From an uncultured Bacteroidota bacterium (lineage in GTDB: Bacteria; Bacteroidota; Bacteroidia; Bacteroidales; F082), in contig CALDOI010000191.1 of NCBI GenBank assembly GCA_937912115.1, positions 1 through 64,000 on the forward strand: a DNA stretch of 64,000 nucleotides. Reading direction: 5' to 3'. Below are positions 50,182 to 60,700 of the stretch, in pieces. A program made the position numbers and the translations under genes. The notes beneath the pieces were generated by a model that was not told the DNA's origin, did not search any database, and saw only the letters and a program-made list of their open reading frames with translations. Positions within the stretch are counted from its first letter, which is position 1. Every line of letters starts with the position of its first letter.

Positions 50182-50442
50182 GTCAATGAAATTTATATTT
50201 GCAATTATAGACAATAAATGTCATATATGCAAATTATAAGGCAAAAATAAAAAATCATATTGGGTATCATAGTTCATTATTAAAAGCGATATAAAGATGT
50301 TTTGTAAGATTAGTATCCTAATTTTATCCAGATAAAGGACACAGGAAAAATAAATCCTGAAATTTGACTCGTATCTTGTGTAGATGATGCCTTGAAGTAG
50401 GAATTCCAAAAAAATATTATTTTTGAACCTTAATCCAATTCG

Positions 50443-50856
50443 ATGATATACATTACCCGTAGAGAGAGATTTAATGCAGCTCATAGATTATTTAGGCCTG
50501 ATTATACAGATGAAAAAAATTTAGAAGTATTTGGGAAATGTTCTAACCCAAATTGGCATGGTCATAACTATGAGTTATTTGTTACCGTTAGAGGTGACAT
50601 TAACAAGGAAACTGGATTTTTGGTAAACTTAAAAACACTTGGCACGTTAATTAAATCACGTGTTATTGTGAAGCTTGATCATAAAAATATAAATCTTGAA
50701 GTTGATTTTATGAAGGATAAACTCGCATCAACGGAAAATTTGGCAGTTGGTATATGGAACGAGTTGGATAGGAGTGTTAGGGATTTAGGTGCTGTACTTC
50801 ATTGTGTTAAGGTTGTTGAATCGGAAAATAATTACGTTGAGTATAAGGGGGAATAA
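50443..50856 (+). CDS. 6-pyruvoyl-tetrahydropterin synthase family protein
   Basis: FNAAHRLFRPDYTDEKNLEVFGKCSNPNWHGHNYELFVTVRGDI...LDHKNINLEVDF...STENLAVGIWNEL. Confidence 0.92.
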   Translation: MIYITRRERFNAAHRLFRPDYTDEKNLEVFGKCSNPNWHGHNYELFVTVRGDINKETGFLVNLKTLGTLIKSRVIVKLDHKNINLEVDFMKDKLASTENLAVGIWNELDRSVRDLGAVLHCVKVVESENNYVEYKGE

Positions 50857-50919
50857 TAATATCCTATTAATAATGACAAATTATAAATGTTGGCATTTTT
50901 TTTGACATAGTAATTAAAT

Positions 50920-51546
50920 ATGGAAACAATAAAAAAACCGCTCGAGTTGCTGGGTTACGAAAAGATTGAAAAATACGATCCTGAAAATCTAAAAAAACTA
51001 CAATATCACTATAAAGAAATATTAGGATTATTGGGAGAAAATGTTAATAGAGAAGGACTATTGGAGACTCCGTATCGTGTTGCTAAATCCGTACAATTTT
51101 TAACACAGGGTTACGATCATAATCCTGAAGAAATACTATTATCAGCAAAATTCAAGGAAGATTACAAGCAAATGGTTATAGTTAAAGATATTGAAATTTT
51201 CTCAATGTGCGAACATCATATGATACCATTTATCGGGAAAGCACATGTTGCTTATATACCAAATGGTTACATAACAGGATTAAGCAAAATTGCTCGTGTT
51301 GTGGAAGCATATTCAAGGCGACTTCAGGTACAGGAACGACTTACTACACAAATAAAAAATGCAATTCAAAATACACTTAACCCTTTGGGAGTTGCTGTTG
51401 TTATTGAGGCTAAGCACTTATGTATGTCTATGCGTGGAGTTCAAAAGCAACATTCGGTAACAACAACATCAGATTTTACCGGGGCCTTTGAAAGAGCAGA
51501 AACAAGAGCGGAATTTATAAGTCTGATTTCTTCTAACCTATCTTAA
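50920..51546 (+). CDS. folE: GTP cyclohydrolase I
   Basis: [52 protein letters not shown]. Confidence 0.96.
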   Translation: METIKKPLELLGYEKIEKYDPENLKKLQYHYKEILGLLGENVNREGLLETPYRVAKSVQFLTQGYDHNPEEILLSAKFKEDYKQMVIVKDIEIFSMCEHHMIPFIGKAHVAYIPNGYITGLSKIARVVEAYSRRLQVQERLTTQIKNAIQNTLNPLGVAVVIEAKHLCMSMRGVQKQHSVTTTSDFTGAFERAETRAEFISLISSNLS

Positions 51547-51663
51547 TAATCATTTCTTCTGGTAAATTAATTCTTGAATTATCAATACAAAAATTCCAAT
51601 ACTAAATTTTATTATGGGTAAAATATTGAATCAACATATGCGTTTAACAATAATACAAAAAAT

Positions 51664-52389
51664 ATGAATTATACAAATAACCAAATAGACTATGCCGGTA
51701 GAACTGAGACCATACCGGTAGCTAAAACTTTCCTTTCTGGAGTTTTTATGTGGATGGGTTTAGCCCTCTCAATAACGGCCTTGGTTTCGTGGATGTTTGC
51801 ATCAAATCCTTCATTAATGAACATCCTTTTTGATTCACAAACCGGAAGTATGAATATGATGGGATGGATCGTGATGCTTGCTCCTTTAGGCTTGGTACTA
51901 TTAATGTCGATGGGATTTCAAAAACTAAGTGCTTCATCACTCGTGCTTATTTTTATTATTTACTCAGCTTTGATGGGAATGAGCCTTAGTTTCATCTTTA
52001 TGGTTTATACTCTACCTTCAATCGCTAGTACTTTCGTTATCACAGCTGCAATGTTTGGATTTATGGGAATACTTGGTTATACAACCAAAACAGATTTAAC
52101 TAAGTTTGGCAGTATCATGATGATGGGTTTGGTAGGAATAATAATTGCTTCTGTGGTAAATATGTTTATGCAGAGTGAAACTATGCAATATGTTATTAGT
52201 TTTATTGGAGTGCTTGTATTTACAGGATTAACAGCATATGATGTGCAAAAGTTAAAACGCATTGGATCAGAGATATCTCTTGGAACAGAGGCTGCCAGGA
52301 AAGTAACAATTATGGGGGCATTAACTCTTTATCTCGACTTTATTAATTTATTCCTATTTTTGCTCCGATTTTTTGGCAACAGAAAGTAA
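51664..52389 (+). CDS. Bax inhibitor-1/YccA family membrane protein
   Basis: About seven TM segments; C-terminal GLTAYDVQKLKRIG...GALTLYLDFINLFLFLLRFFG. Confidence 0.93.
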   Translation: MNYTNNQIDYAGRTETIPVAKTFLSGVFMWMGLALSITALVSWMFASNPSLMNILFDSQTGSMNMMGWIVMLAPLGLVLLMSMGFQKLSASSLVLIFIIYSALMGMSLSFIFMVYTLPSIASTFVITAAMFGFMGILGYTTKTDLTKFGSIMMMGLVGIIIASVVNMFMQSETMQYVISFIGVLVFTGLTAYDVQKLKRIGSEISLGTEAARKVTIMGALTLYLDFINLFLFLLRFFGNRK

Positions 52390-52418
52390 TAATACGTTAT
52401 TAATCAAATATATAATAT

Positions 52419-53300
52419 ATGAACGCATATGTTTTTCCCGGACAGGGAGCACAATATGTCGGAATGGGCAAGGAACTATTCGATAATTCTACTAAAGCCC
52501 AGGAACTATTCAACAAAGCAAACAGCATCTTAAAGTTTAATATAACTGATTTGATGTTTGATGGTACTGAAGAAGACCTAAGACAAACAAATGTAACACA
52601 ACCTGCTATTTTTCTTCATTCAGTAATCCTTGCCAGAGTTTTGGGTGATGATTTTAAACCCGATATGGTGGCCGGTCATTCCTTGGGTGAATTTTCTGCA
52701 CTTGTTGCAAATGGAACTTTATCATTTGAAGATGGTTTGAAGTTGGTAGCAAAACGTGCTGATGCAATGCAAAAAGCATGTGAAATGGAAGAGTCTACAA
52801 TGGCTGCCATTCTTGGATTAGATGATGCTGTTGTTGAAAAAATTTGTAATAGTATCAGCGATGTTGTTGTACCAGCTAACTATAATAGCCCTGGCCAATT
52901 GGTGATTTCAGGATCTGTAGAAGGAATAAATAAAGCCATTGAAAAGTGTAAAGAAGCTGGTGCGAAGAGAGCTCTTCCACTAAAAGTTGGGGGTGCATTT
53001 CACTCCCCACTAATGGAGCCTGCAAGGATTGAATTAGCAGAAGCGATTAATTCAGTAAAATTCAACAAAGGTATTTGCCCTATTTATCAAAATGTTACCG
53101 GACAGTCGGTTAATGATGGTGAGATCATTAAGAAAAACCTGATTGCCCAGCTAACATCACCGGTAAGGTGGACAAAGATTATGCAAAATATGATTGCCGA
53201 TGGAGCCAATAATATTACAGAAGTTGGCCCTGGTAAAGTATTACAGGGATTATTTAAAAAAGTAGAAAGACAGATTCAAACGCAGAGCGCAGAAATTTAA
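52419..53300 (+). CDS. fabD: Malonyl-CoA-ACP transacylase
   Basis: YVFPGQGAQYVGMGKEL, VAGHSLGEFSALVA, GGAFHSPLMEPA. Confidence 0.95.
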   Translation: MNAYVFPGQGAQYVGMGKELFDNSTKAQELFNKANSILKFNITDLMFDGTEEDLRQTNVTQPAIFLHSVILARVLGDDFKPDMVAGHSLGEFSALVANGTLSFEDGLKLVAKRADAMQKACEMEESTMAAILGLDDAVVEKICNSISDVVVPANYNSPGQLVISGSVEGINKAIEKCKEAGAKRALPLKVGGAFHSPLMEPARIELAEAINSVKFNKGICPIYQNVTGQSVNDGEIIKKNLIAQLTSPVRWTKIMQNMIADGANNITEVGPGKVLQGLFKKVERQIQTQSAEI

Positions 53301-53320
53301 AATAAACCTTGTACCAATAA

Positions 53321-53358
53321 AAAAGCCGTGCCATTATAAAAAGTGGCACGGATTTTTT
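53321..53358. terminator. Terminator (possibly bidirectional) after fabD
   Basis: AAAAAGCCGTGCCA-loop-TGGCACGGATTTTTT. Confidence 0.85.
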
Positions 53359-53425
53359 ATTGATCTAAGAGCTATTGTATAATGACAATTGTTTTATTGG
53401 CTTACGTTAAGTTAAGAAAATAGAT

Positions 53426-54685
53426 TTAGTTTGGCTTTTCGTTTATTAAGTACCTTCTTAACATCTCCAAAGCACTAAGTGCCGATCTTCTAATATTTCT
53501 ACCACGGTGTTCCCCAAAATGAAATAGTTTAGATACCACATCATCAGGAGTTGCCAATGCTATCCAAACTGTGCCAACAGGTTTTTCATCGGTTCCACCA
53601 TCGGGTCCGGCAATGCCAGATGTTGCCAAACAATAATCAGTCTTCAGAAGTTTTTTTCCACCCGAGGCCATTTGCTCAACTACTTCTTTGCTAACTGCTC
53701 CCTTTAAATCGATTACATTTTTATCAACACCAAGTACATTATCCTTTACATCATTTGAATATGAAACTACCGACCCGGCATAGTATTCTGAACTTCCAGC
53801 AATACTAGTTATCAAATGAGCAATATAGCCGCCAGTACAACTTTCTGCCGTTGAAAGAGTTTGCCCTCTTTCCTTTAGTAGATTTCCTACAACTTCTTCA
53901 AGGGAAATATCATCCCATCCAAAAATAATATCTGGTATTATGTCAATTAACTTATTGCAATAGTTATCAACCTCTTCTTCAATAGTTTCCATATTGTTTC
54001 CTGAAGCAGATAGACGTAATCTTACAATTCCCGGCTGAGGCAAATATGCCAGTTTAATATAATCCGGTAGGCAATTTTCCCAATCAGCAATTTTTTCAGC
54101 CAACAACGACTCGCCAATTCCTGTGGTCATAGCTGTTCGATGGTAAATATGACTGAGGTTGAATCTCTCTTTAAGTCTAGGAATAATTTCGTCTAACAGA
54201 AGTCCTTTCATCTCAAAAGGAACACCCGGCATCGAAACTATTACTTTGTCATCCTTTTCAAACCACATTCCTGGGGCAGTTCCATTTTGGTTGTGAAGTG
54301 GGATACATTTGTCAGGAATTAAAGCCTGATGTTTATTTACTTCTGTAACTTTATAGTTTCGTTTACTAAACAGGAATTTTATATGCTTGAATGTGGGCTC
54401 GTGAAAAATAATTTTTGACCCGAAATAATCGGCAAGCACATTCTTTGTGATATCATCTTTGGTTGGTCCCAAACCACCTGTTAATAGTATAATGTCATAG
54501 GTTTTTTCAGCGTGTGCTATAGCATCTACAATCTCCTGCCCATCATCGCTAATTGCGGTAATTCTACCAACCTTGATACCTGATTTGTTAAGCTCTACTG
54601 CCATCCATGAGGCATTGGTGTTCACAACCTGGCCAATTAATAGTTCATCACCAATGCTGATGATTTCAGCTTTTATCTCCGACAT
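53426..54685 (-). CDS. cinA: CinA family nicotinamide-nucleotide amidohydrolase/competence-damage protein
   Basis: AEIISIGDELLIGQVVNTNASWMA...; C-terminal TAESCTGGYIAHLITSIAGSSEYYAGSVVSYSN. Confidence 0.93.
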   Translation of the reverse strand: MSEIKAEIISIGDELLIGQVVNTNASWMAVELNKSGIKVGRITAISDDGQEIVDAIAHAEKTYDIILLTGGLGPTKDDITKNVLADYFGSKIIFHEPTFKHIKFLFSKRNYKVTEVNKHQALIPDKCIPLHNQNGTAPGMWFEKDDKVIVSMPGVPFEMKGLLLDEIIPRLKERFNLSHIYHRTAMTTGIGESLLAEKIADWENCLPDYIKLAYLPQPGIVRLRLSASGNNMETIEEEVDNYCNKLIDIIPDIIFGWDDISLEEVVGNLLKERGQTLSTAESCTGGYIAHLITSIAGSSEYYAGSVVSYSNDVKDNVLGVDKNVIDLKGAVSKEVVEQMASGGKKLLKTDYCLATSGIAGPDGGTDEKPVGTVWIALATPDDVVSKLFHFGEHRGRNIRRSALSALEMLRRYLINEKPN

Positions 54686-54690
54686 TCTTC

Positions 54691-55572
54691 TTAAAAAATA
54701 AGCTGTTCATTACCAACTTCATCAGGAATAATAGACATTACGGCAACTTGCGACATACGAATTATCGACTGTGCTGCCGATCCTAAAAAGAATTCAACTA
54801 ACTTATTCTCCTGTTGGGTCATTACCATAATAAGGTCAATGTTACCTTTTTCTTCAACATATTTCAAAATTCGAGGGGCTAACATTCGTTCTCCCCCTGA
54901 GGTTTCAATAAGTTCGCTTGTGCATTTAATTTTTGCATCTTCAATAAACCACTGAACCTGTTTCAATTGTTGTGTTAGCTCATGTTTGGTGTCCTTATCT
55001 TTCTTCGACCATAGTACAGAAACAACTGTAATTCTTGCTCCGAATGATTTTGCAATATCAATAGCATATGTTACTTTTTGTCTTGTTTCTTTTGTGAGAT
55101 CGAGAGGCAGTAGGATATTATGTACAAACCGGGATATTTTTTTACCATTTATAGTAATTACAGGGATTTTCGATTGTCGAATAACCTTTAATGTGTTTGA
55201 TCCAATGCTGTTTTTATCCATACGAATATTTTCGGATGAATTGTTTGTTCCCATGAGGATAAAACTGGCATTAACTTCTTTGGAGGTTTCTAAAATCTGT
55301 GAATATACTTTTCCTTTTTTAACAACAGTTGTTACTTTCATTCCAGATTTTTTCTGAGCTTCAGTAGCCAGAACATCAAGTTTTTCCTGAATCTTTTTGC
55401 TTATTTCTTCAGGCGAAATCAGCGAAGCGCTTATTCCGGTTTCTTCGTAAACATACAGTAATACTATATTCAGTTTTAAAAAAGGTGCAACTACGTATGA
55501 GCGCTCCATTGCGAACATTGATTGTTCATTAAAATCAATTGGGACGAGAAGTGTATGTGATTCGTTTTTCAT
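54691..55572 (-). CDS. Universal stress protein (two UspA domains)
   Basis: LLVPIDFNEQSMFAMERS...FILMGTNNSS; second domain ILLPLDLTKETRQKVTYAIDIAKSFGARITVVSV. Confidence 0.82.
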   Translation of the reverse strand: MKNESHTLLVPIDFNEQSMFAMERSYVVAPFLKLNIVLLYVYEETGISASLISPEEISKKIQEKLDVLATEAQKKSGMKVTTVVKKGKVYSQILETSKEVNASFILMGTNNSSENIRMDKNSIGSNTLKVIRQSKIPVITINGKKISRFVHNILLPLDLTKETRQKVTYAIDIAKSFGARITVVSVLWSKKDKDTKHELTQQLKQVQWFIEDAKIKCTSELIETSGGERMLAPRILKYVEEKGNIDLIMVMTQQENKLVEFFLGSAAQSIIRMSQVAVMSIIPDEVGNEQLIF

Positions 55573-55707
55573 AATAGATAGTATCTTATTTTAAAGAATG
55601 TAAATGTAGTGACATAATTTTAATTTAAATTATTGTTGTATTAATCTAAAATTAATTCTTGAATAGCAAGGTAAGTATAAATAGTTTTACCTTATATAGC
55701 TAAATGC

Positions 55708-55715
55708 TATCTTTG
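55708..55715 (+). promoter_or_regulatory. Candidate -7 element TATCTTTG
   Basis: TAnnTTTG 33 bp upstream of the ATG at 55749. Confidence 0.5.
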
Positions 55716-55748
55716 CAAAATTACTGAATTCTTTTATTACGATAATAT

Positions 55749-56627
55749 ATGACTACAAACAATAAATCAGAGCTGGTATTAAACAATGATGGCTCCATAT
55801 ATCATTTAAACTTATTCCCAGGCGATGTGGCTGAAACAATTATGCTTGTTGGAGATCCGGGTCGGGTAGAACTTATTGCAGGTTTTTTTGATTCAATTGA
55901 GTTAAAAAAGCATAATCGTGAAATACACACGGTTACCGGAACTTATAAGGGTAAAAGATTGTCGGTAATGTCGACAGGTATGGGACCTGATAATATTGAA
56001 ATTGTTGTGAATGAGTTGGACGCATTATTCAATATTGATTTAAAACTTAAGATGGAGAAGTCAGAAAAGACTGTGTTAAATCTGATAAGGATTGGCACAT
56101 CCGGCGCTCTTCAATCTGATATACCCGTTGTTAATTCACCACTTGTTTCTGAATATGGATTAGGCTTGGATGGGCTTGCCTATTTTTATAAAAGAGGAAT
56201 AGAAGTTATTGACAAAGAGTTGACAGACAGTTTTATTAAGAATCTAAATTGGGATAGCAATCTTCCCAGACCATACGGAATAAAAGCTTCTGATTACCTT
56301 CTTGAAAAAATTGGATACGGTTGGCGACAAGGTATTACACTGACCGCTCCGGGATTTTATGCACCTCAGGGACGTGAGTTACGACTTAAGGTTAACGATC
56401 GAACGATAGTTGACAGAGCAAGTGCGTTCACTTATAATAATGCAATAGTTACCAATTTTGAAATGGAAACATCGGCTCTTTATGTTCTATCAGCAATGCT
56501 GGGGCACAACGCATTAACAGTGTGCGACATTATTGCCAATAGGATCACTCAGGATTTCAATCCTGACTATAAGAAGAGCATGAAGTGTTTAGCTAGTGAG
56601 ATTATTGAGCGTGTTGCAAAACTCTAA
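55749..56627 (+). CDS. Nucleoside phosphorylase (uridine phosphorylase-like)
   Basis: AETIMLVGDPGRVELIAGFFD...VMSTGMGPDNIEIVVNEL...LIRIGTSGALQ...NFEMETSALYVLSAMLGH. Confidence 0.88.
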   Translation: MTTNNKSELVLNNDGSIYHLNLFPGDVAETIMLVGDPGRVELIAGFFDSIELKKHNREIHTVTGTYKGKRLSVMSTGMGPDNIEIVVNELDALFNIDLKLKMEKSEKTVLNLIRIGTSGALQSDIPVVNSPLVSEYGLGLDGLAYFYKRGIEVIDKELTDSFIKNLNWDSNLPRPYGIKASDYLLEKIGYGWRQGITLTAPGFYAPQGRELRLKVNDRTIVDRASAFTYNNAIVTNFEMETSALYVLSAMLGHNALTVCDIIANRITQDFNPDYKKSMKCLASEIIERVAKL

Positions 56628-56639
56628 TTTTATAATGGT

Positions 56640-57773
56640 TTAGTCTATTTGTAAATTGTAAATTCCTTGAATAACAATATTAGATAATGAGTTTGTATCT
56701 CCTTTTATCTCAGTAAATCTATCTGAAATATTTCCAATTTCCACCTTCTTTTTTCGAAGGAAATAGGTGTTGTCATTAATCTGATCTACTACAAGTATAT
56801 AATTATCGTTTTCCGATTTAATAATTGCTCCATTTGGCAGGGCAGGGGATTCATTGGATTTAATAATGATATTCGCTTCAACATATGATCCATTTGTAAA
56901 GTCATAGTTCTCTTCTCTAATTATTTTAGCAGTACAATTTATTGTTTTTGAATTAGTATTGATGGTCTTTCCAATGGATTGGAGTATTGCATGATGATTA
57001 TAAACTGACTCGCCAAGGAGTTTGAAATTTACTTTTTGTCCGGGTAATATATTACTAATATCATCTTCAAAAACGGAAAGTTGCAATTGAAGCTTGTCAG
57101 TATCAATGATTTCTATTAATTGTGACTGAGGTTCAATGTATTTGCCAATCACCATATTATTATTAGTTATATATCCAGAAATTGGAGACAAAATAGAAAA
57201 TGTTGTATAGAGATCACCTTCTTCGATTTTTTCTATGCTAAGATTAAGTTGTTTCAATTGCATCTTCAATGATTGATATTTAGCAAACATAGCCTTGTAC
57301 ATGCTTTCCTTCGATACATAATCCTTTTTAGCACCAATGTTTTCATTATAGAGTGCTTTACTACGTTCAAAATCAACTTTTAGTCTTTCAAGGTTAGCCG
57401 AAGTTTCCAGAAAATCCTGTTGGATTGCTATTAGGGTGCTACTCGATATGGTACATAATGCTTCTCCAGCTTGTACGTGCCGCCCGATATTGTAATTTAT
57501 TGACTCAACTATACCCGGAATCCTGGCGCTGATTTGAGCAATTCCATCGATAGGTGCATTAATAATTCCGTTACAAGTAACTAACTCCTCAAATGGTTGT
57601 ATTGATAATTCGCCAAGTTTCATTTGGTCAGATTCAAATTGCCCTACTGAAATTTGAATGCGACTATCATCTTCAACAGCGTTTTCTGCTTTATTTGGTT
57701 GATTATTTGTGCAACTAAATGAGATAAAAATCACGAAAATTATTAGAATGTTTATATAATTATTATTTTTCAT
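56640..57773 (-). CDS. RND efflux periplasmic adaptor (HlyD/CusB family) lipoprotein
   Basis: Lipobox (FVIFISFSC), ISARIPGIVESINYNIGRHVQAGEALCTISS; 10 bp from the end of the TolC extension. Confidence 0.88.
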   Translation of the reverse strand: MKNNNYINILIIFVIFISFSCTNNQPNKAENAVEDDSRIQISVGQFESDQMKLGELSIQPFEELVTCNGIINAPIDGIAQISARIPGIVESINYNIGRHVQAGEALCTISSSTLIAIQQDFLETSANLERLKVDFERSKALYNENIGAKKDYVSKESMYKAMFAKYQSLKMQLKQLNLSIEKIEEGDLYTTFSILSPISGYITNNNMVIGKYIEPQSQLIEIIDTDKLQLQLSVFEDDISNILPGQKVNFKLLGESVYNHHAILQSIGKTINTNSKTINCTAKIIREENYDFTNGSYVEANIIIKSNESPALPNGAIIKSENDNYILVVDQINDNTYFLRKKKVEIGNISDRFTEIKGDTNSLSNIVIQGIYNLQID

Positions 57774-57783
57774 TGCAATACTT

Positions 57784-60700
57784 TTATTTCGTTAAGTAAT
57801 TTATTTCCAGAGCAATTTGATTGTAGTTCGAAACATTTTCAAGGTAATCTAAAGTTAGGCTTAATGCATTTTCAACACTTAGTACGTACTCAAAAAAGTC
57901 TATCTCGCCTAGTTCAAAACTTCTTTGTGACGATCTGATTATCTCTTTACTGAGTTCAGTTCCTGAAATATTATAGTAAGCTATGGATTCGTTATATTTC
58001 GTAAGCTCACTACTAAGTTCAGCAAATTTACCTTGTGCTTTCGACAGGTAATACGTTTCAAGATTTTCCCTAACATTAATAGCTATTTTGTTGGCTTTAA
58101 TTTTTGCCTTTTATTCACCAAAAAATATTGGCAATCCCAGCCCAACCATAATGCCTTGGTAGTTTTGGGAATTTGTATGCTGATTTGAACCTATATAGTA
58201 ACCAAGAGATATGTCGGGAAGTAACTTGTTTTGTTCAAGTTTTAGCATCTTAGTTTGGTAGTTGGTTTGCATTTTCATTAATTTATAACCCGAGTTATAT
58301 TCTATATTACGTTTGGTGATGGGTATTAGCTTAAGCTCTTCATTTGATATGGAAAATGTACTATCGTATTGCATCGTAGCACTCAGCTTTTGATACTCGA
58401 TTTGTATGTTATACCTTATATTACTCACTTTAATTTTAACCTGTTGATGTTTTGCTTTGGCGTTTAGCAAATCGAGGTAGCTTATATCTCCCTGATTATA
58501 TCGGAATTCGGAGTTGCTTAAAAACCTCATTACTAAGCTGTCAATTTTTAAATAAACAGTTTGTTTGCTTAGTAAATATTGTATTAAATAGTACGATTTT
58601 GAGACCTCTTTTTCAATGCTCAACTTTTTTTGATATAGTTCATTTTCTGAAATGGTAATACTCTGTTTATTTAACTTATTTTGCGATGTGTATACCGTTG
58701 GAAAACGGAACCCTTGCTCAACCCCAAATACATTAAGTGGATAACCATTATCTGCAATATTATTCTGATCGAAATCATAATATATTAATGTTTTATCTAC
58801 TGAAAAGGAAGTATGCTTAAGTGCCTTTGCCTCTTCAACTTTAAGATTATATGCAGAAAGTTCGCTATTATTTTGGTTGGCAATTGAAATAGCATCATCA
58901 AGTGTTAGTTGCCTTGATTGTCCATAGGAGATTGTAGTTGCCAACATTAAAAATATCATAATCATAACACCTTTAGCCCTAACTAGTTTTGGAGGCCATA
59001 AACGAATACTAACAACATTATGGAATAGCTCAAATAACAATGGTAAAGCTATCATTGTAAGCATCGTAGATGTAACTAAGCCACCAATAACTACAGTAGC
59101 CAATGGGCGTTGTACTTCAGCACCTGCTCCTGTTGATATTGCCATTGGAAGGAATCCCATGGCGGCAGCAGCAGCTGTAAGAATCACCGGACGTAGGCGA
59201 TCGGTTGTCCCTTGTAAAATTAACTCCCTCATATTAGTCATCCCTTTTTCTTTTAGTTCTTTTAAATGTTCAATTAACACAATTCCATTTAGTACTGCAA
59301 TTCCGAACAAAGCTATGAATCCAATTCCAGCCGACACACTAAATGGCATCCCCCTAAACCATAAAAAGAATACGCCTCCAACAGTTGAAAGAGGAACCGC
59401 GGTAAAAATCATAATTGCATCTTTAAGGGATTTAAAGGCAAAATGCAGAAATAGGAAAATAAGAAGCAGGGCTAATGGTACTGCGAATATGAGTCTATTG
59501 GTAGCATTCTGAAGATTCTCAAACTGTCCGCCGTATTCAATATAATTGCCGGGCTGGAGTAGTACATCCTTATCAACTTTAGTTATTATATCTTCCACAA
59601 CCGATTGTAAATCTCGGTTACGTACATTAACGCTAACTACAACCCGGCGGTGTGTGTTTTCGCGTGAAATTTTTGCCGGCCCTGTATTTAGTGTTATTTC
59701 GGCAACCTCTTTAAGAGGTATTTGTTCACCATTTGACAGTGGTATTTGTAATTGCCGTATATTGTTAATATCCAGGCGGTTTTGTTCGTGTAACCTGACA
59801 ACCATATCAAAGCGTTTCTCATTTTCAAAAACACTTCCTGTAATTTCACCACCAAAAGCCATTGATAAGTACCTGTTTAATGTTTGTATATCTAGTCCAT
59901 AGTAGGCAATTTTATTTCGGTTATATACCACACTCATTTGTGGTAGGCCTTCTGTTTTTTCAATAACTATGTCGGCAGCACCCGGAACATTTGATATTAG
60001 GTTTTTAATTTCGATTGCCTTTGCAGATAAATATTCCAGATCTTCGCCAAAAATTTTAATTGCAATATCCGACCTAACACCTGTTATTAGTTCATTAAAC
60101 CTCATTTCGATGGGTTGTGTGAATTCGTATTCAACACCTGGAAGTATTGAGAGTGCTTCCTTAAATTTATCGGCCAATTCCTCTTTACTATCCGCACTCA
60201 CCCATTCGCTTCGTGGTTTAAGTTTGATAATAACATCAATTTCTTCCATCGACATAGGATCAGTAGGTACTTCGGCAGCTCCAATTCGACTTACAATTTG
60301 ATCAACTTCTGGAAAATTATCAATTAGAATCTGTTCCATTCTAGTCGACATTTCAATTGTTTTAGTAAGTGATGTCCCGGTTTTTAGTACAGGTTGAATA
60401 ACAAAATCACCCTCATCCAGAGTAGGGACAAACTCACCTCCCATATTGGAGAAAACATAACCTGTTAATATTAGTGAAAACAAAGCAGCTCCCAGCACCC
60501 AACTTTTGTTATTACACGACCATCTAATTACCGGAGTATATGAACGATATGCGAGTTGCATTATCCAATGCGAAATACCTTTTTTATTTTCCTTTTCAGG
60601 CTTTAAGAATAATGATGCCGCAACGGGAAGCCAAGTTAGTCCAAGAATCATTGCTCCAATTATTGCAAAGCTGAACGTAAGAGCCATTGGATGAAACATT

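Noticed and set aside
50221-50484. 87-aa minus-strand ORF upstream of PTPS
   Set aside because: Overlaps the start of a clear PTPS gene; sequence looks non-coding.
53279-53296. ACGCAGAGCGCAGAAA at the fabD end as another repeat array
   Set aside because: Only two units and within coding sequence; not distinguishable from chance.
58100-58113. Frameshift as the cause of the truncated TolC domain
   Set aside because: Codon-by-codon reading shows the TolC sequence continues in the same frame after TAA, so it is a nonsense change.
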